Positions 21,811 through 33,959 of a stretch of DNA of 36,561 bases are shown here, piece by piece. The translations under genes and the position numbers were made by a program. This DNA comes from Pleurotus djamor (taxonomy: Eukaryota > Basidiomycota > Agaricomycetes > Agaricales > Pleurotaceae): contig JAPEVF010000459.1 in NCBI GenBank assembly GCA_029747585.1, positions 1 to 36,561 of the forward strand. Reading direction: 5' to 3'. The notes below the pieces were generated by a model. The model had not been told where the DNA came from. It worked only from the letters and a program-made list of their open reading frames with translations, and searched no databases. Each line of letters starts with the position of its first letter. The stretch's first letter is position 1.

Positions 21811-24800
21811 TCAAGGGCTCAAAGGATGGAAACGCAATGACTGTGGCAAAGAGTACGACGGGGGAAGAGGTGGGTCAAGGCCCATGGCAGCGCACGCTTC
21901 AGCGAGCCTGTTGCGCATTTCGTTGCATTGATGTTGATGAACTTGGAAAGGATGATATGAGTATATGGAGATATGAACTGAAACGACGATAATACCTGGC
22001 GAAGGCCACAGAACGTTCATCACATCAAGGGGTACGAGGATAGATTTCGCTAGGGTCAGAGCACTTGTCCATTCGCGATTCTGGTTCCACAGGAGGAGAC
22101 AACTAAAGGCGAAACGTGAGCGATAAGACACAAAGAAATAAGGCTAGACCGGTATCCGTACATGGCAAGCTGGTTCGAAAACCAAGTAACCTGAAATGGT
22201 CGCCGGAGAAGTGGATGGCTTTGGGTTTTCCCTATATTGTGAATGGAGGTTTTGACACGCTTGATGACTTGGTCTTGATAGTAAACTGGGGGCATGCCGT
22301 CAGCGTTGAGGGACGAGAAACGGTGATATGATGCGTGACTTACGCCACTCTTGGACCTGCTTGTTGTTGAAGATGGGCCCCGGTGCTATTAAGCCGCTGT
22401 CCAGGCCTTGTAAGCTAGACATACACGGAATGTGAGATTTTACAGGAACCTACTTCGCCGAACGTGGAACCAACCTGCGAAGCGACTGCGTAACCATCAT
22501 TCTCGTGCTAGAAGAAAGGGTGGGTGCTCAGCGATATGCCCGGCTGGGAAAAACAGGTACTCACTTGTACAGGTACTCCCTAGTCATGTAAAGGAGGCCA
22601 GTATCTAGGTTACATTCATGCATATCCAAAGAATCTTGGATTGCTTGGGTTTCCGACCAAGATTCAGAGGCGTACTCGGCCTTCTCCTCATCGGTGCAAC
22701 CCTCATTTCGCAGACGACTGCAAAAGGTCCACAGCAGCATGCTCCGGCAGTAGAGCGCCCAAACAGACTCCTTCGGAGATGGAGAATCAGAGGAGCGGTA
22801 TGCAGGTGACATGCGATCCATTACTTCTCCGGGGAAAAGAAGAGCATACTGTGGAATGATAACATGAGTTCATAGTCACCAGGTCCAATGAAAAGTGGGG
22901 CGTACATTTGCAGGGTCCGTGAGGAACAGTGTGGGTGGCTCACGATTGAAAGCGGCACACTGGGACGTATAGGTTGAGACCAAGCTCAAGGCGCTCCAAC
23001 ATAGGCGCCTGCACTCCTCATCCCGAACCTGCATGGGCGTCCACGAGGAGTCCCATGGCAAGGGATAGGCCCATGAAGAAAAGGCATCCGGGGGATGTGA
23101 GGCATCACGTGGGATACACGTACATTTCCTTGTATGTGGCGGTACAAGGGAGTCATTTGAGAGATCCTGAGGAACAACAGGAACTGTCCGAGGAGGGAAG
23201 ATGGCGACATCTGGATCATTGGCGTCAACGGAGGTAAGGGAGATGGTGCGAATGATGTTGTCCAAAAATATAAGAGAGTTGACTAGTCGATCAGGATCAT
23301 ATTGAGGATGCACGGACATCTCGAAGAGCGAAAGCATCTGAATCAAAAGAAACCCCAAGTTAGGTGACATGCGAAAAAAGCAGTTCCGATGCGGAGAGCA
23401 CATACGAAAGCGGCTTCCGCAAGTTGGGCGTCAACCCATTCGGACGACCACGCCGCGTCCAACGCGGTTTGAGCGGCATCGCGTAGCCACAACGCCCTGC
23501 TACGACCCTGGGCCCCGTGTTCGAGTTCACTGGATTTCATTAATGTCGCTAACGCGAGTCCAGCAAGGATGAAGGAGGGCTGGATGTTCAGTCGGTCCTC
23601 GGGATTGAACAAGCTCGCAGTGAAGAAGTCGAGGTTTAGGAATGATAGCCAATGCCCGGTATCTTTAAAACTGTAATCGCAAGCATTAGAGGTGCGGGAT
23701 CACTCAGATTGAGTTGATGACGATCACTTACAGATACGACAGGTCGTCTGCGATGTCTTGAAGTCTGAACATATGATCGAGACATGAGGTTTGGAAACGG
23801 ACTTGGCGATATGGAGTACACGTACGGATAGGATCTCATGAAGTTCTCCCACCAGACCTTCTGACCATACTCAACGGTTGGCGAAGAAGGGACAGGAAAC
23901 TTCTGGTGAGAGCCACCAGGTGACTGCAGTATGTTGACGTCAATGGGTCGCGGGTAGGGCTTGACATAGGGTTGATCATAGCCATAATCAGGTCCACGGC
24001 GTCCAACAGGCGATAATTCGGGCTGGACGTGCAAAGAGGCGATGTTAGTGGACAGTCTATGGCCTTGGCGATGACACACCTTGGTCAATAACCCAGCATC
24101 TGATGTCGATATGCGTAGGTCGGTAGGGGCTGGTGCAGCGTGTAGCTGACTCGTGGTTTGCGATCGGTCTAGATGTCTCTGGGACGAGGGTGGAGGGGTG
24201 CGCCTCCCGCTGACCATGTTTTCTTTGACTCTGGACGCGGACGTGTCGCGATCGTCGCTTGGCCTATCGCTGGTCTTCCTGGGTCGCTTCGGAGGAGGGG
24301 GTGCGGAACCGTCTGCTGGCCTCTTTTTACACGATCTCTGCCTCGTCCCCGGATTTTTATCTGGACCGCGTCGCTTTGGTACGGCATCATATACGCATTC
24401 GTTGGAACGTCGGTGGCAGTTGTTGCAAACGGGTCTTGTCGAATCGCAGCGAATCTTGCGAGCACGGCTAGATTGCGAGCAGGGGCAAGGAAGGGGAACG
24501 TAGGTCGGTAGGTGTCAGGACATATATCGCAAAAGGTTTAATGAAGAACAGTTACCATTGACGACAAGCAATGACAAGTGTCGAACTCTCCTTTCTCGAC
24601 TCTCGGGTCGGGTTCTTGGTGGCAGCAGAGGGTTCGGTGCGCTCGGCTGAGGGCGCGGGGGCCTTGTGATCACCGTCGAGAGTCATCCCAGGCGTATTTC
24701 CAGGTAGACGAGGAAGGGACTGGTCATGGGACTGGGAGCCAGGCAACCGGCGTTGCGATGGACTGAGGTTATGGTCTCCTACTATGTCACCAGCGTGGAC

Positions 24801-25263
24801 CGGAGGTGGCGGCAGACGAGATTTTTCCGTCCCAGACTGAATGGGTAAATTGAGGCCAAGGTGGTTGCGAGAGAGAGAGAAGTTGGAAGTATAGGTGACA
24901 TGGTGTTGTGCGCCATTTGTCGGTGCCTGTAAACTTGCTAGGAGCGGGGTCTGTTGTTGTATAGCCAGAGTCGGAGGGGAGTAGTCATACTGTGCTGAGA
25001 CGATGGCCGGGGCGTGGTGAACGTCAGAACGATCAGGTTGATACCGGACTTAATTGACGGAGACAAAGTGAGGTGAGAACTAGACAAAATAGCTAGGATA
25101 GCAACGACGCACCATTATTATCACCGTGAGGAGTGGCGAACGGAACACCGAACACAGGCGAATGCAACCCAGAACCTTCCTCACTCGATTGGGGCCCCTC
25201 GTCGAGAATCATGCCTTGGGGAAGAAACGGGGTGTAGAGATCGCTGTTGACACTGGCGACCAT
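21811..25263 (-). CDS. Zn2Cys6 fungal transcription factor, 13 exons
   Basis: Exons on the minus strand: 25263-25113, 25048-24556, 24467-24080, 24022-23826, 23764-23732, 23670-23406, 23337-22906, 22848-22565, 22507-22475, 22414-22344, 22285-22150, 22102-21996 and 21941-21811, giving 906 residues. The binuclear zinc cluster is split by intron 2: C212-x2-C215-x6-C222-x6-C229-x2-C232-x6-C239, reading CRQCRARKIRCDSTRPVC, then NNC. A basic stretch KRPRK follows. The C-terminal half matches the regulatory part of Agaricomycete members (VWWENFMRSYP, DDLSYLFKDTGHWLSFLNL, DEECRRLCWSALS, SVWALYCRSMLLW, NREWTSALTLAKSILVPLD). The 211-residue, low-complexity N-terminal extension before the zinc cluster is notable. 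It should be nuclear; its targets are unknown and no cluster role can be shown. Introns of 57 (24079-24023) and 54 (21995-21942) bases keep frame if retained. Confidence 0.92.
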
Positions 25264-28200
25264 GACGGTTAGGAAAAGAGGGATTGAGGGGAGAAACGAA
25301 CGCCAAAAGAAGGGTAGAAGGATACTTGTGCGGGGCAAGGTGCCACGCGAGATACGAGTGATTCGGTGCAACGGTAAGGCTTTACGGTTAAAGAGACGAA
25401 GGTCAAGGCCAGTGAGAAGATCAAGATGGAACGAATAAGTGCATTTCTCGGTAAAAGGGAGATACTTCAGCCCTGTTCACGATGCAACAACGAGCAAAGA
25501 GGGAATCTGGTCGGACTGGGTTTGAACTCAAGGATNTCCCTTCCCTTGGATNGGACGGTGATATGTCGGGTAGACGCAGAAAACATACCAACCTACATTG
25601 CCTTTTCCGGCGAACGATCCAAACCTTATCCGGCACCTTTTACCCACGAAAGCGGCCCCGATTCTCTGGNTGTGCCTGGTCGACACGCACGTGAGCCCCG
25701 GCCGACGCCGAGATATGCCTTAACCAAGGAAACCGTTTGTTTTTCCTTCTTTTCCTTTGGAATTCTTTACCGCCAAGTTTTTTTTTCCTCTTCACGACGT
25801 GTTCCCCAGTGGCGAGGCCACTTTTGCAAAATTGCTCCTGGCTTCTGCGTTAAGCGACTGCCAGCCCTTCACNNACGGCTAGCGGCCCGCAGCCTGTCTC
25901 GGGCAGACACTCTGCCTCCTCCCTTGATTATCGAAAAGCCTTCGCACGATCGATGTCACTGTGTTCCGCCTGCCCACTCTTATGAACTCCAGTTCCTGGG
26001 TCTACTGACGCTAGAACTCCTTCCTTGCCTAATTTTACTAGCGGCTTCGGCCCTCTCGCTGCTGCCATCGCGCGACAGGCCTTGAAGCCTTGCATGGAGC
26101 TCTCCAGGAATAATCTACTTACCCCACACCGCGTCCAATGTGTGTACTTTTGAACGGCCTGCTTGCCTATAATTAGAAATCTGAACGATTTAGCCTAATC
26201 AACGTGGTACCACCTCCTTGACACGACAGGTGCATATTCCGTCGGATAACTATCTGACGCAATATTTGATTGGACAACCCACCAGACGGGCACCCACGAT
26301 CCGCCACCACACGCCTGCCTACACGTTCATATCATCATCACTGTGCTACAGATGTCTATACTACTCCTAGCTGGACGTATAGCCTTGTTCCATCCCCGCT
26401 GGCCCTCGCCCTATCCTCGTTTCGACCACCCTAATTATGGGATACACCGTAAACCCTCTTCATCACATGAATGAAATATACTGCGTCTCGTGAATACTGT
26501 CTACGCCTNNNTNCAACACTTCGGCCTAGTGGGGATCTCCGTCAAGCTCGTCAGCATCAATCGGCTGCATGATAAGGCCGTCTTTGTTAACAGCTCGCCT
26601 TCCCGATGAACATGCTTGATAGACCCGAATAAGTACGCCTTCCCCGTCTGGACTCCGCGTCATCAAGGTATATCTCGTATCGATCATCTTTCGTATGGGT
26701 CGCCGAAGGCCCTGCCAAACTGTTATCTCTGCCTGTACCAGTTCACGAGCGTTTATGGGGCGTAAAGCGGAGCATGCAACGCCTTTGTTAGGCTGAAAAA
26801 CGCGCTTTAGTGGTGAGGCTCGAACCCAAGCCCAATCCAATCCATCCATCAGACATATCTTGACGTGCTTTTGCAGGGACTTACGTGTTATTCAATATTC
26901 AGTTCCCACTTACCTGGTCCAGGTCCCTGGCTCCCAATCCGACGTCTCAAGAAGGAGCAGAATAATAGGTATTGTTTGTCTGCAGAGCGCCCACACGCCG
27001 CTCCATTATTCCAAGGGTCACTCGACTGGGGAAATAATAGTATGCGGAATGAAATTTCCTGCGCTTTTCATGCTTAGAGTGGCGTAGAGACGTTCGCGGC
27101 GATCTCNTTTTTTACTGGGTCTGCTGGACAATAAGCTCGGTGAGTTGCCGTTTAGGTTAAATCATAAATCACTATAATGAGGCTTATTCCCCATTCTCGC
27201 AGCACAAAGCAGGTAGTTCGTATGGAAGTTCAGGTAGTCTCCGGGCGCCGAGCGGCGCTTTCATTGACTCATCGTGGTCAAGGAGAAGTTCGTTTATCGA
27301 TGAGAAGTCGGAAGATTGGAGTCATCACTCTGGATATACTTCGTTCTTCTCATGATGCATGCTGATGTTCTGGACAAACCGCCTATTTCAGGTACCAAAA
27401 CTCTCACCGCCATCCTTAGGTGTGCACATGAAGCCTCTTCCTCCGTCAGTTTGATTTCTAAAGTCTGTTATGATAGGACGTGTAACGCGTGCATCCCTGG
27501 AGATTGGATCGAANGGGGGGGAAATGGACCGACTGCGGCTTGACGCGTAACGACTGGCTGCATTTACCTACACGCGCATCGCACCATCACTTCAAGGTTA
27601 ATCTCAAGGCGATCGCTCGTACAGCTAATGTGGAGTCACCATACGCGTACTCTGTATCTCTGAATGGTTATAATGCATTTACTTGCCGACGTTCTCGGGC
27701 ACCTTGACTACGCCAATTGAATTGAGAAAAGAGATCGTCTGCCGACGTGCACTCCAAGTACGGCTACGACAAACGACCGTACNGTCGCCACACGATTTCT
27801 CGAAACCAGCCACTTTAATGACATGTACTATACACTTTTCAAGTAAGAAGCATCCACTTCTCNAGAAGAACACATTAATGAGACTTCATTGCCCTGCNAA
27901 TCAACCAACTTCCTTTTCTCAAACAACTCTCTTCTCCTCTCAGACTCTACGCTACATTTGCATCATCTATCGGATGGAAAAACGATCACTCGCATAAGTT
28001 TTCAAGGTTATACAGACACCGCGTTCTCTCTTCTCCTCGAAACATTGCATCTTGCATCTCGGTGGCTTTCGGCAAGGCNGGTGGGAGAAATAAGTTACGT
28101 CGGGCCACGCACAAAGTTCAATGACACTGAGAAAACCTTCGTGTCGGGGGCTTTACCGCTACTTCACATGTTCTTGAGAACGGGTTTTTCATGAGAAGAA

Positions 28201-30735
28201 CGGGGGAAGAACGCCTGGAAGGAAGGTGGTCTGATTGAATATTGAGGGTGGGTNTATTCCTCGACTCAGGACGCAAAGCAATATTAAGAGATCAGCAGAC
28301 CCCGCAGTTATAATTGAAGGTGAGCAACCCCACCTCTCTCCAAGGCCCAGGGCAGACGGCTAAGGCGGGGAGATTGAAAGGCTTGGAAGCCGTAGGATTG
28401 GTGGGGGAGAGCAGGCGCTGCTCGCAGCTTGGATACCCCGATATTTTCGTTGAGAGGGCGTGGGCAATGTTCGCCGACCGATTGAAGTTGGCCATGCGTA
28501 GTTTGCGTGACAANTTTTTTTTTTNCATCTGGCCTTATGCATAAAGGAAATGGGGGGAAGTTGCNTGTGTTGTGGATATGGGNTATGGGTCTTACGCCCT
28601 CGGAGGTTCGAATTCGTCAGACCTAGGGCAGGCTGGCCAAGCAAAATGACATGGCCACCTAACCCTGCCNCGACCCTCATTCAAAAAAGCGCATACTGAT
28701 TATATGACGTGCCTANCTCNNNCNTGAATTACCCAAGTCAGCGCGGATCCGGAATATGCCATAGTATCCGGTGGAGAAGGGCCTACCCTCGGNNATNNAT
28801 NTNGGAGACCTGGAGATTTACGCAGATGACTCGTTGGAAATTTAGATATCTTGGGGGGGGCGTTGCTGTCTTTGTTGTCTTTGTCAATGAGGAGTTGACG
28901 AGGAGATTGATTGACCGAGACATTTCGTGAGTCTTGGTGCGAAGTTACCAGCGGTGGGTTGGGGTAGATGTTCGGTTGGAAAGCTCCAGGTCACCGATTA
29001 GACGAGTTTGGAGTGGTCCTAACCATCCTTGGGATCGTTTGTTTTGTCGGNACTCGGAGTTGCGAGNAGGAACCACGGATCAGCTGCTAGTAGCCGTGAC
29101 GACTAGACAAGCTCGAGCGTCGGGAATCGGGTGCGTTGAAGGAGACCGTCGATGATGTCAGGGCGTACTTACGGGACTTCGACGTTGGACGCTCTTTAGC
29201 ATCGACTTGTTCCCTTGGTCCCCTCGAAGGTTTGCCATCCTGGTAGTTAGAGGCAAATGCGCTATTAATCACACCTCAGTTTGCCAATTGTTTCCCAGAC
29301 ATACGGATAGGACAAGGAACTGAAGGGGAACGTTTTCTGCATGGACATTCCTTGGGAATGAGTCCGGCACGATCACAGTTATGCTTCAAGCGATGGGGAC
29401 TAGATGGGTGATCGTGATTTGTTGGTAAGTCAGAAGTGGCACGATATCCAGTCGCAGCAAAGGCCATCAATAGCTTGAAAACGATTGGATGCAAGAAGTG
29501 CTGGAGTAGTAGTTCTGCCAGTGCACGAGATAGGCGTACGGGCCGGTACACTTGACGGCGAGTGTCAAGACTCCATACTAGCTATCCATCAGGTCATCTA
29601 TGTCGAATGGGGGTCCCAGAGCCACACCAACGAAGAGTTATGTACTCGGAATTTGCGAATCCAAGAGGGGAGCGGAAGCTAGATAGGGTCTTCATTACCG
29701 TCGAGCGTTACGTTGCCAAGCTCGCACTTTCGGAAGGTGATCAAGGGGTTCCCACTGTGAGGGTTCTGCGGGCTAGATCGGCTAGAATTACCAGCAGCTT
29801 GCTGGTAGAAACCTGTAAGTAGGGCAGCTGGAGAATCTCACTGGTTGAACTTGGAACCACTCTGGGCCCCTAACTCCNTTTTACCCCGGCGCTTGGCGTA
29901 AGGGTAAGCGCTCGACGTTTGACGGTTCCTTCGATCAAAAAACTACTTGGGTTTCGACCAAGCTCACCCACAGTTTGCTCGACTAGTATAGCAAGTGCTG
30001 CTAAACCGAATCCTCAACTAGGACCGTTGTGCTCTACTCGCTACGGCGCCACCCATGATGCTGGTGCGGATCCCGGCCGTCCTTTGCTCCCGCGAAACTC
30101 AATAAGGCCATCCTACTGGAACCTTTCAGACCGACTGGTTGATAGTTCCTTGCTCGCAGACAATCGGTCACGACCTCGGAGCTCGCTTCACTACATTCTC
30201 TGTGGCAGCTGGTGGCTCGAGGTCCATCAAATCCTTGATGCACAGCACAACGCCATTTGTATCTCCCGAAGCTTCCGGTCTCAATCTGCCGACTTCGCAT
30301 GGCCCCTGCGTAATTGAATAGCTCAGAGCTGGCTCGCATTGCTCTCAAGCGTCCTCCCCGAAGCTATTCGATGCGAATAATGGCTATCACTTGGGATTCT
30401 CTCGAGGCATTGCTACTCCTCATTGAGCATGCGGTTGATTTTTCTTGTCTAAGTACAGCATACCCGTGTCTGACGGTATTTGCGAAGCCTCGACATCCTT
30501 CCATTCCCAAAAGCCCCCCTGGGTTTTCACTCGACCGCCACTTCTCTGTAGGGTGGTATTGCCTATCTCCGGTATCCGTTCAACTCACATGTACTCAGCA
30601 TTTTTGGCAAGCCCTGTGACATCTCATCGAAAGCTTTGGCATCAGATCGTGCGCTTAGCGTCCCTCTTTGCGGGTGGATTCCTTTAAAGCTGGTCACTTA
30701 CTTCGGCTCAGGTGTACTCTAGTGCAAGCCCCACC
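25264..30735. other. Gene-poor, N-containing stretch without supported genes
   Basis: About 5.5 kb with many ambiguous bases (for example 25536, 25552, 25670, 25873-25874, 26509-26513), often next to homopolymers. Frames of up to about 220 codons occur, but none shows a domain, signal or consistent splicing. No terminal repeats or transposase or reverse transcriptase motifs were recognised, though old repeat remains are likely. The first 150 bases or so are probably the promoter and leader of the transcription factor gene. Confidence 0.5.
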
Positions 30736-32050
30736 ATGCCAACTTTCTCCCCCCAAACTTTGCTGCTTTCTGATCATGATACGCGAATTTATTACACCGA
30801 CACTGGTCCACATCCGTCATTTGATGATTACACCACCGTGGTCATCGTCCATGGCCTAGGCTTCAACGGTCGTATGTCTTTCCCTTCACCGATGAAGCGG
30901 TCTTCTCACTAACTACGTCGTCCTCAGATGGATTTGAAATACTTCATGCTTATGCCCACGAACACGGATTACGGCTGGTAATCATCAATCGCCGGCAGTA
31001 TCCTGGGTCTTCTTCGTACACACCCCAAGAGGTTGCGTCTCTCGGCGATAGCGAATTTGTTTTCGACCATCTATCGCTGACTCTATCGAACTTTCTTGTG
31101 ACTTTCATTGAATCTGCTGGAATTCCTTCCAAGAATGCAGAAGGCGGTGGAGGTCTGGCCGTCCTAGGCTGGTCTATCGGGTGCTCACCGACCTTGTCGC
31201 TCCTTGGGGCGTCCATGCCGCCTGACAAGCAATTGGCCCTAGCTCCCTACTTGCGGAACCTCATCCTTTATGGTAGGTCGCAGCGCCCAACGTCAGCCAC
31301 ACATATTACTCATGTGGGCCCCTCCACAGACCCTCCCTCATTTCCATTTGGCCTTGAGTTTGATGCCTCAAACCAGAATTCAAACCTTTATAACCCGTTC
31401 CTTGATCCACAACTGGATACTCCTGAGGCTTTGGCCCATGGGTTCAAGGATTGGATTGCATCGTACCACCCTTCTCCTCCACCGAACTGGGACGGTTCCA
31501 TTGAACATCTTCGGGCCGAGATCAAATCTACAGACGAGATGATTTCGTGGTCTGATGCCGAACTGACGAACATTTATTCTCCCGAAGCGGCTTTCGTCGT
31601 AGACGCCCCGCTGTAAGCTCTTTGATGTCTGGCCTAATCACTCTCGTGACGTTTCTATCAATAGGCTGAGCCCTGAAATGGGACCGTTTGCGAAAGAGAT
31701 CGCTAGACGCTGCCTGTACGATGAATCACTGAGTCAGACCTTGTTTCCCGATGTCCATGTCACGCACATTGCGTGCAATCGGTCGATCTGGAATTGTGTC
31801 TGGACTTCGTTTGAATTGAAGAGGATGTATACAGAGAAATTGAACCGTGGGGAACGAGTGCGTCCGACTCGCTTCTTCAAGGTTGAGCAGGCAAACCATT
31901 TCGTGCGTCTAAGTTCTCCCTGCGCGTGTACACATCTTTGATTTGGCGCTCATTTCGTTCTCGCAGTTCCATCAAGCCGATCCTCGAGGCTTCCTCAGTA
32001 CAATAAAAGAGGGTCTCCACCTTTCTGAGCCGCTGAGTCTTTCTGTATGA
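30736..32050 (+). CDS. Alpha/beta hydrolase, tandem copy 1
   Basis: Exons 30736-30871, 30928-31272, 31330-31612, 31665-31902 and 31967-32050 give 361 residues. It is an alpha/beta-hydrolase fold protein: VIVHGLGF near residues 36-43 is the oxyanion HG motif, GWSIG carries the nucleophile S128, and QANHF plus the following FH near the end fit the catalytic His region. Substrate unknown; such enzymes cleave esters, amides or epoxides. There is no signal peptide, so it is probably cytosolic. The 57-base second intron is stop-free and keeps frame. Gene order, intron positions and motifs match the next two genes, so the three arose by tandem duplication. Confidence 0.88.
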
Positions 32051-32310
32051 AACAGACGGAAATCCCTTTCCCCTAAGATACTCGAACCTTTGTTGTATGT
32101 AATTGGTATGTCACACTCTCACCCTTTCTCCCCGGTCGTCGCGTCGACTCGACTCCACTGAACATCCTGGTATTTTCCCCGCGTATCGACAATGGCGGAT
32201 CCTCCAAACTGAGCCTGCGCGTCCTTGAAAAAGTGTTGGATTGACCCAAATCAGAACATACAGAGCGTTGGCATCCCGAGCGCGGAATCCGCCAAGCATC
32301 TTAGGTTTCC

Positions 32311-32318
32311 TATATAAA
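32311..32318 (+). promoter_or_regulatory. TATA box of hydrolase copy 2
   Basis: TATATAAA lies 36-43 bases before the ATG at 32354, in a 303-base gap after copy 1. This would place the transcription start just before the ATG, leaving a very short leader. No equally clear box was seen before copies 1 or 3. Confidence 0.5.
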
Positions 32319-32353
32319 GCCCCCCAGGATCTACGCACTAAGGTTTGGCTTCA

Positions 32354-33633
32354 ATGACTATGCCCTTTCTTTCCAGGACCTTGCTCCTCCCCGACGGGAC
32401 GAGTATATTCTTCACCGATACCGGTCCTCATCCTGACCAACCTGACTACATCACGGTCGTCATTGCTCACGGTGCTGGCTTCAACGGACGTGGGTTTCAC
32501 TATATCTTTTGCTCAACCATGCTGAGGCTAGATCTAATCAGTCACCATTCTGGCTCTTAGGCGGATTCGACGCGCTCCATGACCTTGCTCATCGTCATGG
32601 CTTGCGACTTGTCATTATTAATCGCAGGCACTACCCGGGGTCATCCCTATACGCTCCCGAGGAACTCACAGAGATGGCCGATGGCGAGAAGGCTTTCGCA
32701 CGGTTGGCATCAAATATTGCCATGTTCTTAGTAACGTTCATCAAGGCGAACCACATTCCTCCTGTTAAAGACAATCGTGGAGGACTGGCAGTTCTTGGGT
32801 GGTCTATCGGGTGTGTAACGGCATTGTCTTTATTAGGAACTCCAAAAACCATGCTCGCCGGAAATGTCCATTCGGCTCTTCTCCCCTACCTGAGGGATAT
32901 AATTCTCCACGGCAAGTTTTCTTTTCTCAGTCTTTCTGTGACTAATATAAGCTGGGCAGATCCTCCGCCAACGCCATTTGGCTACGATACATCTACATTC
33001 CCTCCTGATGCGAAGGCACAGACCTTTAGAGTATGACTTGGATCGCGTCGTACTACGATCCCCCACCTCCGGACTGGAATGGCTCTGCTACTGATCTTCC
33101 TTCAAGCAAGGTCAAGGCTACGGATAAATGCGTGACTTGGACCAATGACCAACTCAAGGCCATGTATAGTCCTAAAGCTGCGGTCAGTGATTTAGTATTC
33201 TAAGTATGTATCCATTCCGCAGATGACTGGCTCAATCAGCATGTATAGAGCGCTCCCCTCGACGGAGCCTTTCGCTAAGGAAGCTGCGCGTCTCGCTCTA
33301 TATGATGAGGCAACAACCCGAGAGCTATTCCCTGATGTCCGTGTCACGGTGATCGTATGTCAAAGGTCCATGTGGGGCTGTGTGTGGACTTCGCACAAAA
33401 CTAAGCGTCTGTATGAGGAGAAAATCCGTCGTGGAGAGCGAGGTAGAACGTCCTTTTTCTTGATTAAAGAACAGGCCAACCACTTTGTGAGTTATCCTCC
33501 CTTCAAGTTATTGGTCACGGTACGGGGCTAAATCTTACATTTTTCATCCCAGTTCCATTATGCTGATCCCCACGGCTTTATCGAAGCGATAGGCGAAGCA
33601 ATTCACTCTCAAGCGCCTTCGACTGGTGCCTAG
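32354..33633 (+). pseudogene. Alpha/beta hydrolase, tandem copy 2, frameshifted
   Basis: Exons 32354-32489, 32561-32911, 32960 to about 33182 (broken), 33223-33486 and 33553-33633. HG motif and nucleophile GWSIG (S127) are intact. Intron 2 (32912-32959) uses a GC donor (GCAAGT). In exon 3 the frame meets a TGA at 33034-33036, while the conserved WIASYYDPPPPDWNG continues in another frame. Compared with copies 1 and 3 there are 8 rather than 3 bases between the conserved Phe-Arg/Lys codons and the Trp codon, a 5-base excess that explains the shift. No alternative splice rescues it, since the target frame has stops at 33006 and 33027. Exons 4 and 5 remain open and end FFHYADPHGF and then TAG. 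The gene is either a recent pseudogene or carries an assembly error; unread it would give a product of about 190 residues. Confidence 0.65.
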
Positions 33634-33959
33634 TTACCGTCAACTTACTTACAATGTGGTCATTGTGCCGTCCCCTGTATCTCCTGTATACCACGTGATC
33701 GTCCGATTGAACGCGCGTCCCCAGATCACGACGCTTCAAGCTAACACAACTTTTGTCGGGCCCAGACGCGCTTCAAAACACAATTTAACTAGGATCGTCT
33801 CTACCCACACACTAGGCATTCGACCACACACAATGGCTTTCCTGGCGGTCTTAAACTGGCTCAAGTGACTGGTGAAATGGGCTGAGAAAACGTCGCTCAT
33901 TTCGTGCGAGACTGCGAATCTCTTTCTCATGCGCCACTGCTCTTTTGCTCACAACGGTC
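33634..33959. other. Intergenic region between hydrolase copies 2 and 3
   Basis: No frame of note and no clear TATA box. Presumed promoter of copy 3. Confidence 0.4.

Noticed and set aside
25426..26085. 219-codon plus-strand frame upstream of the transcription factor
   Set aside because: It contains several N bases and no domain, and lies in the gene-poor block; probably fortuitous.
26812..26845. GGTTCGAGCC on the minus strand resembling a tRNA T arm
   Set aside because: The 5-base T stem does not pair and no matching D or anticodon arm precedes it.
28600..28625. GGTTCGAATTC resembling a tRNA B box
   Set aside because: The flanks do not form a T stem, and no A box or acceptor stem fits at the right distance.
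29885..29940. Sequence around GGCGTAAGGGTAAGCGC resembling a D arm followed by GGTTCCTTCGATC
   Set aside because: Acceptor and anticodon stems could not be formed; not a tRNA.
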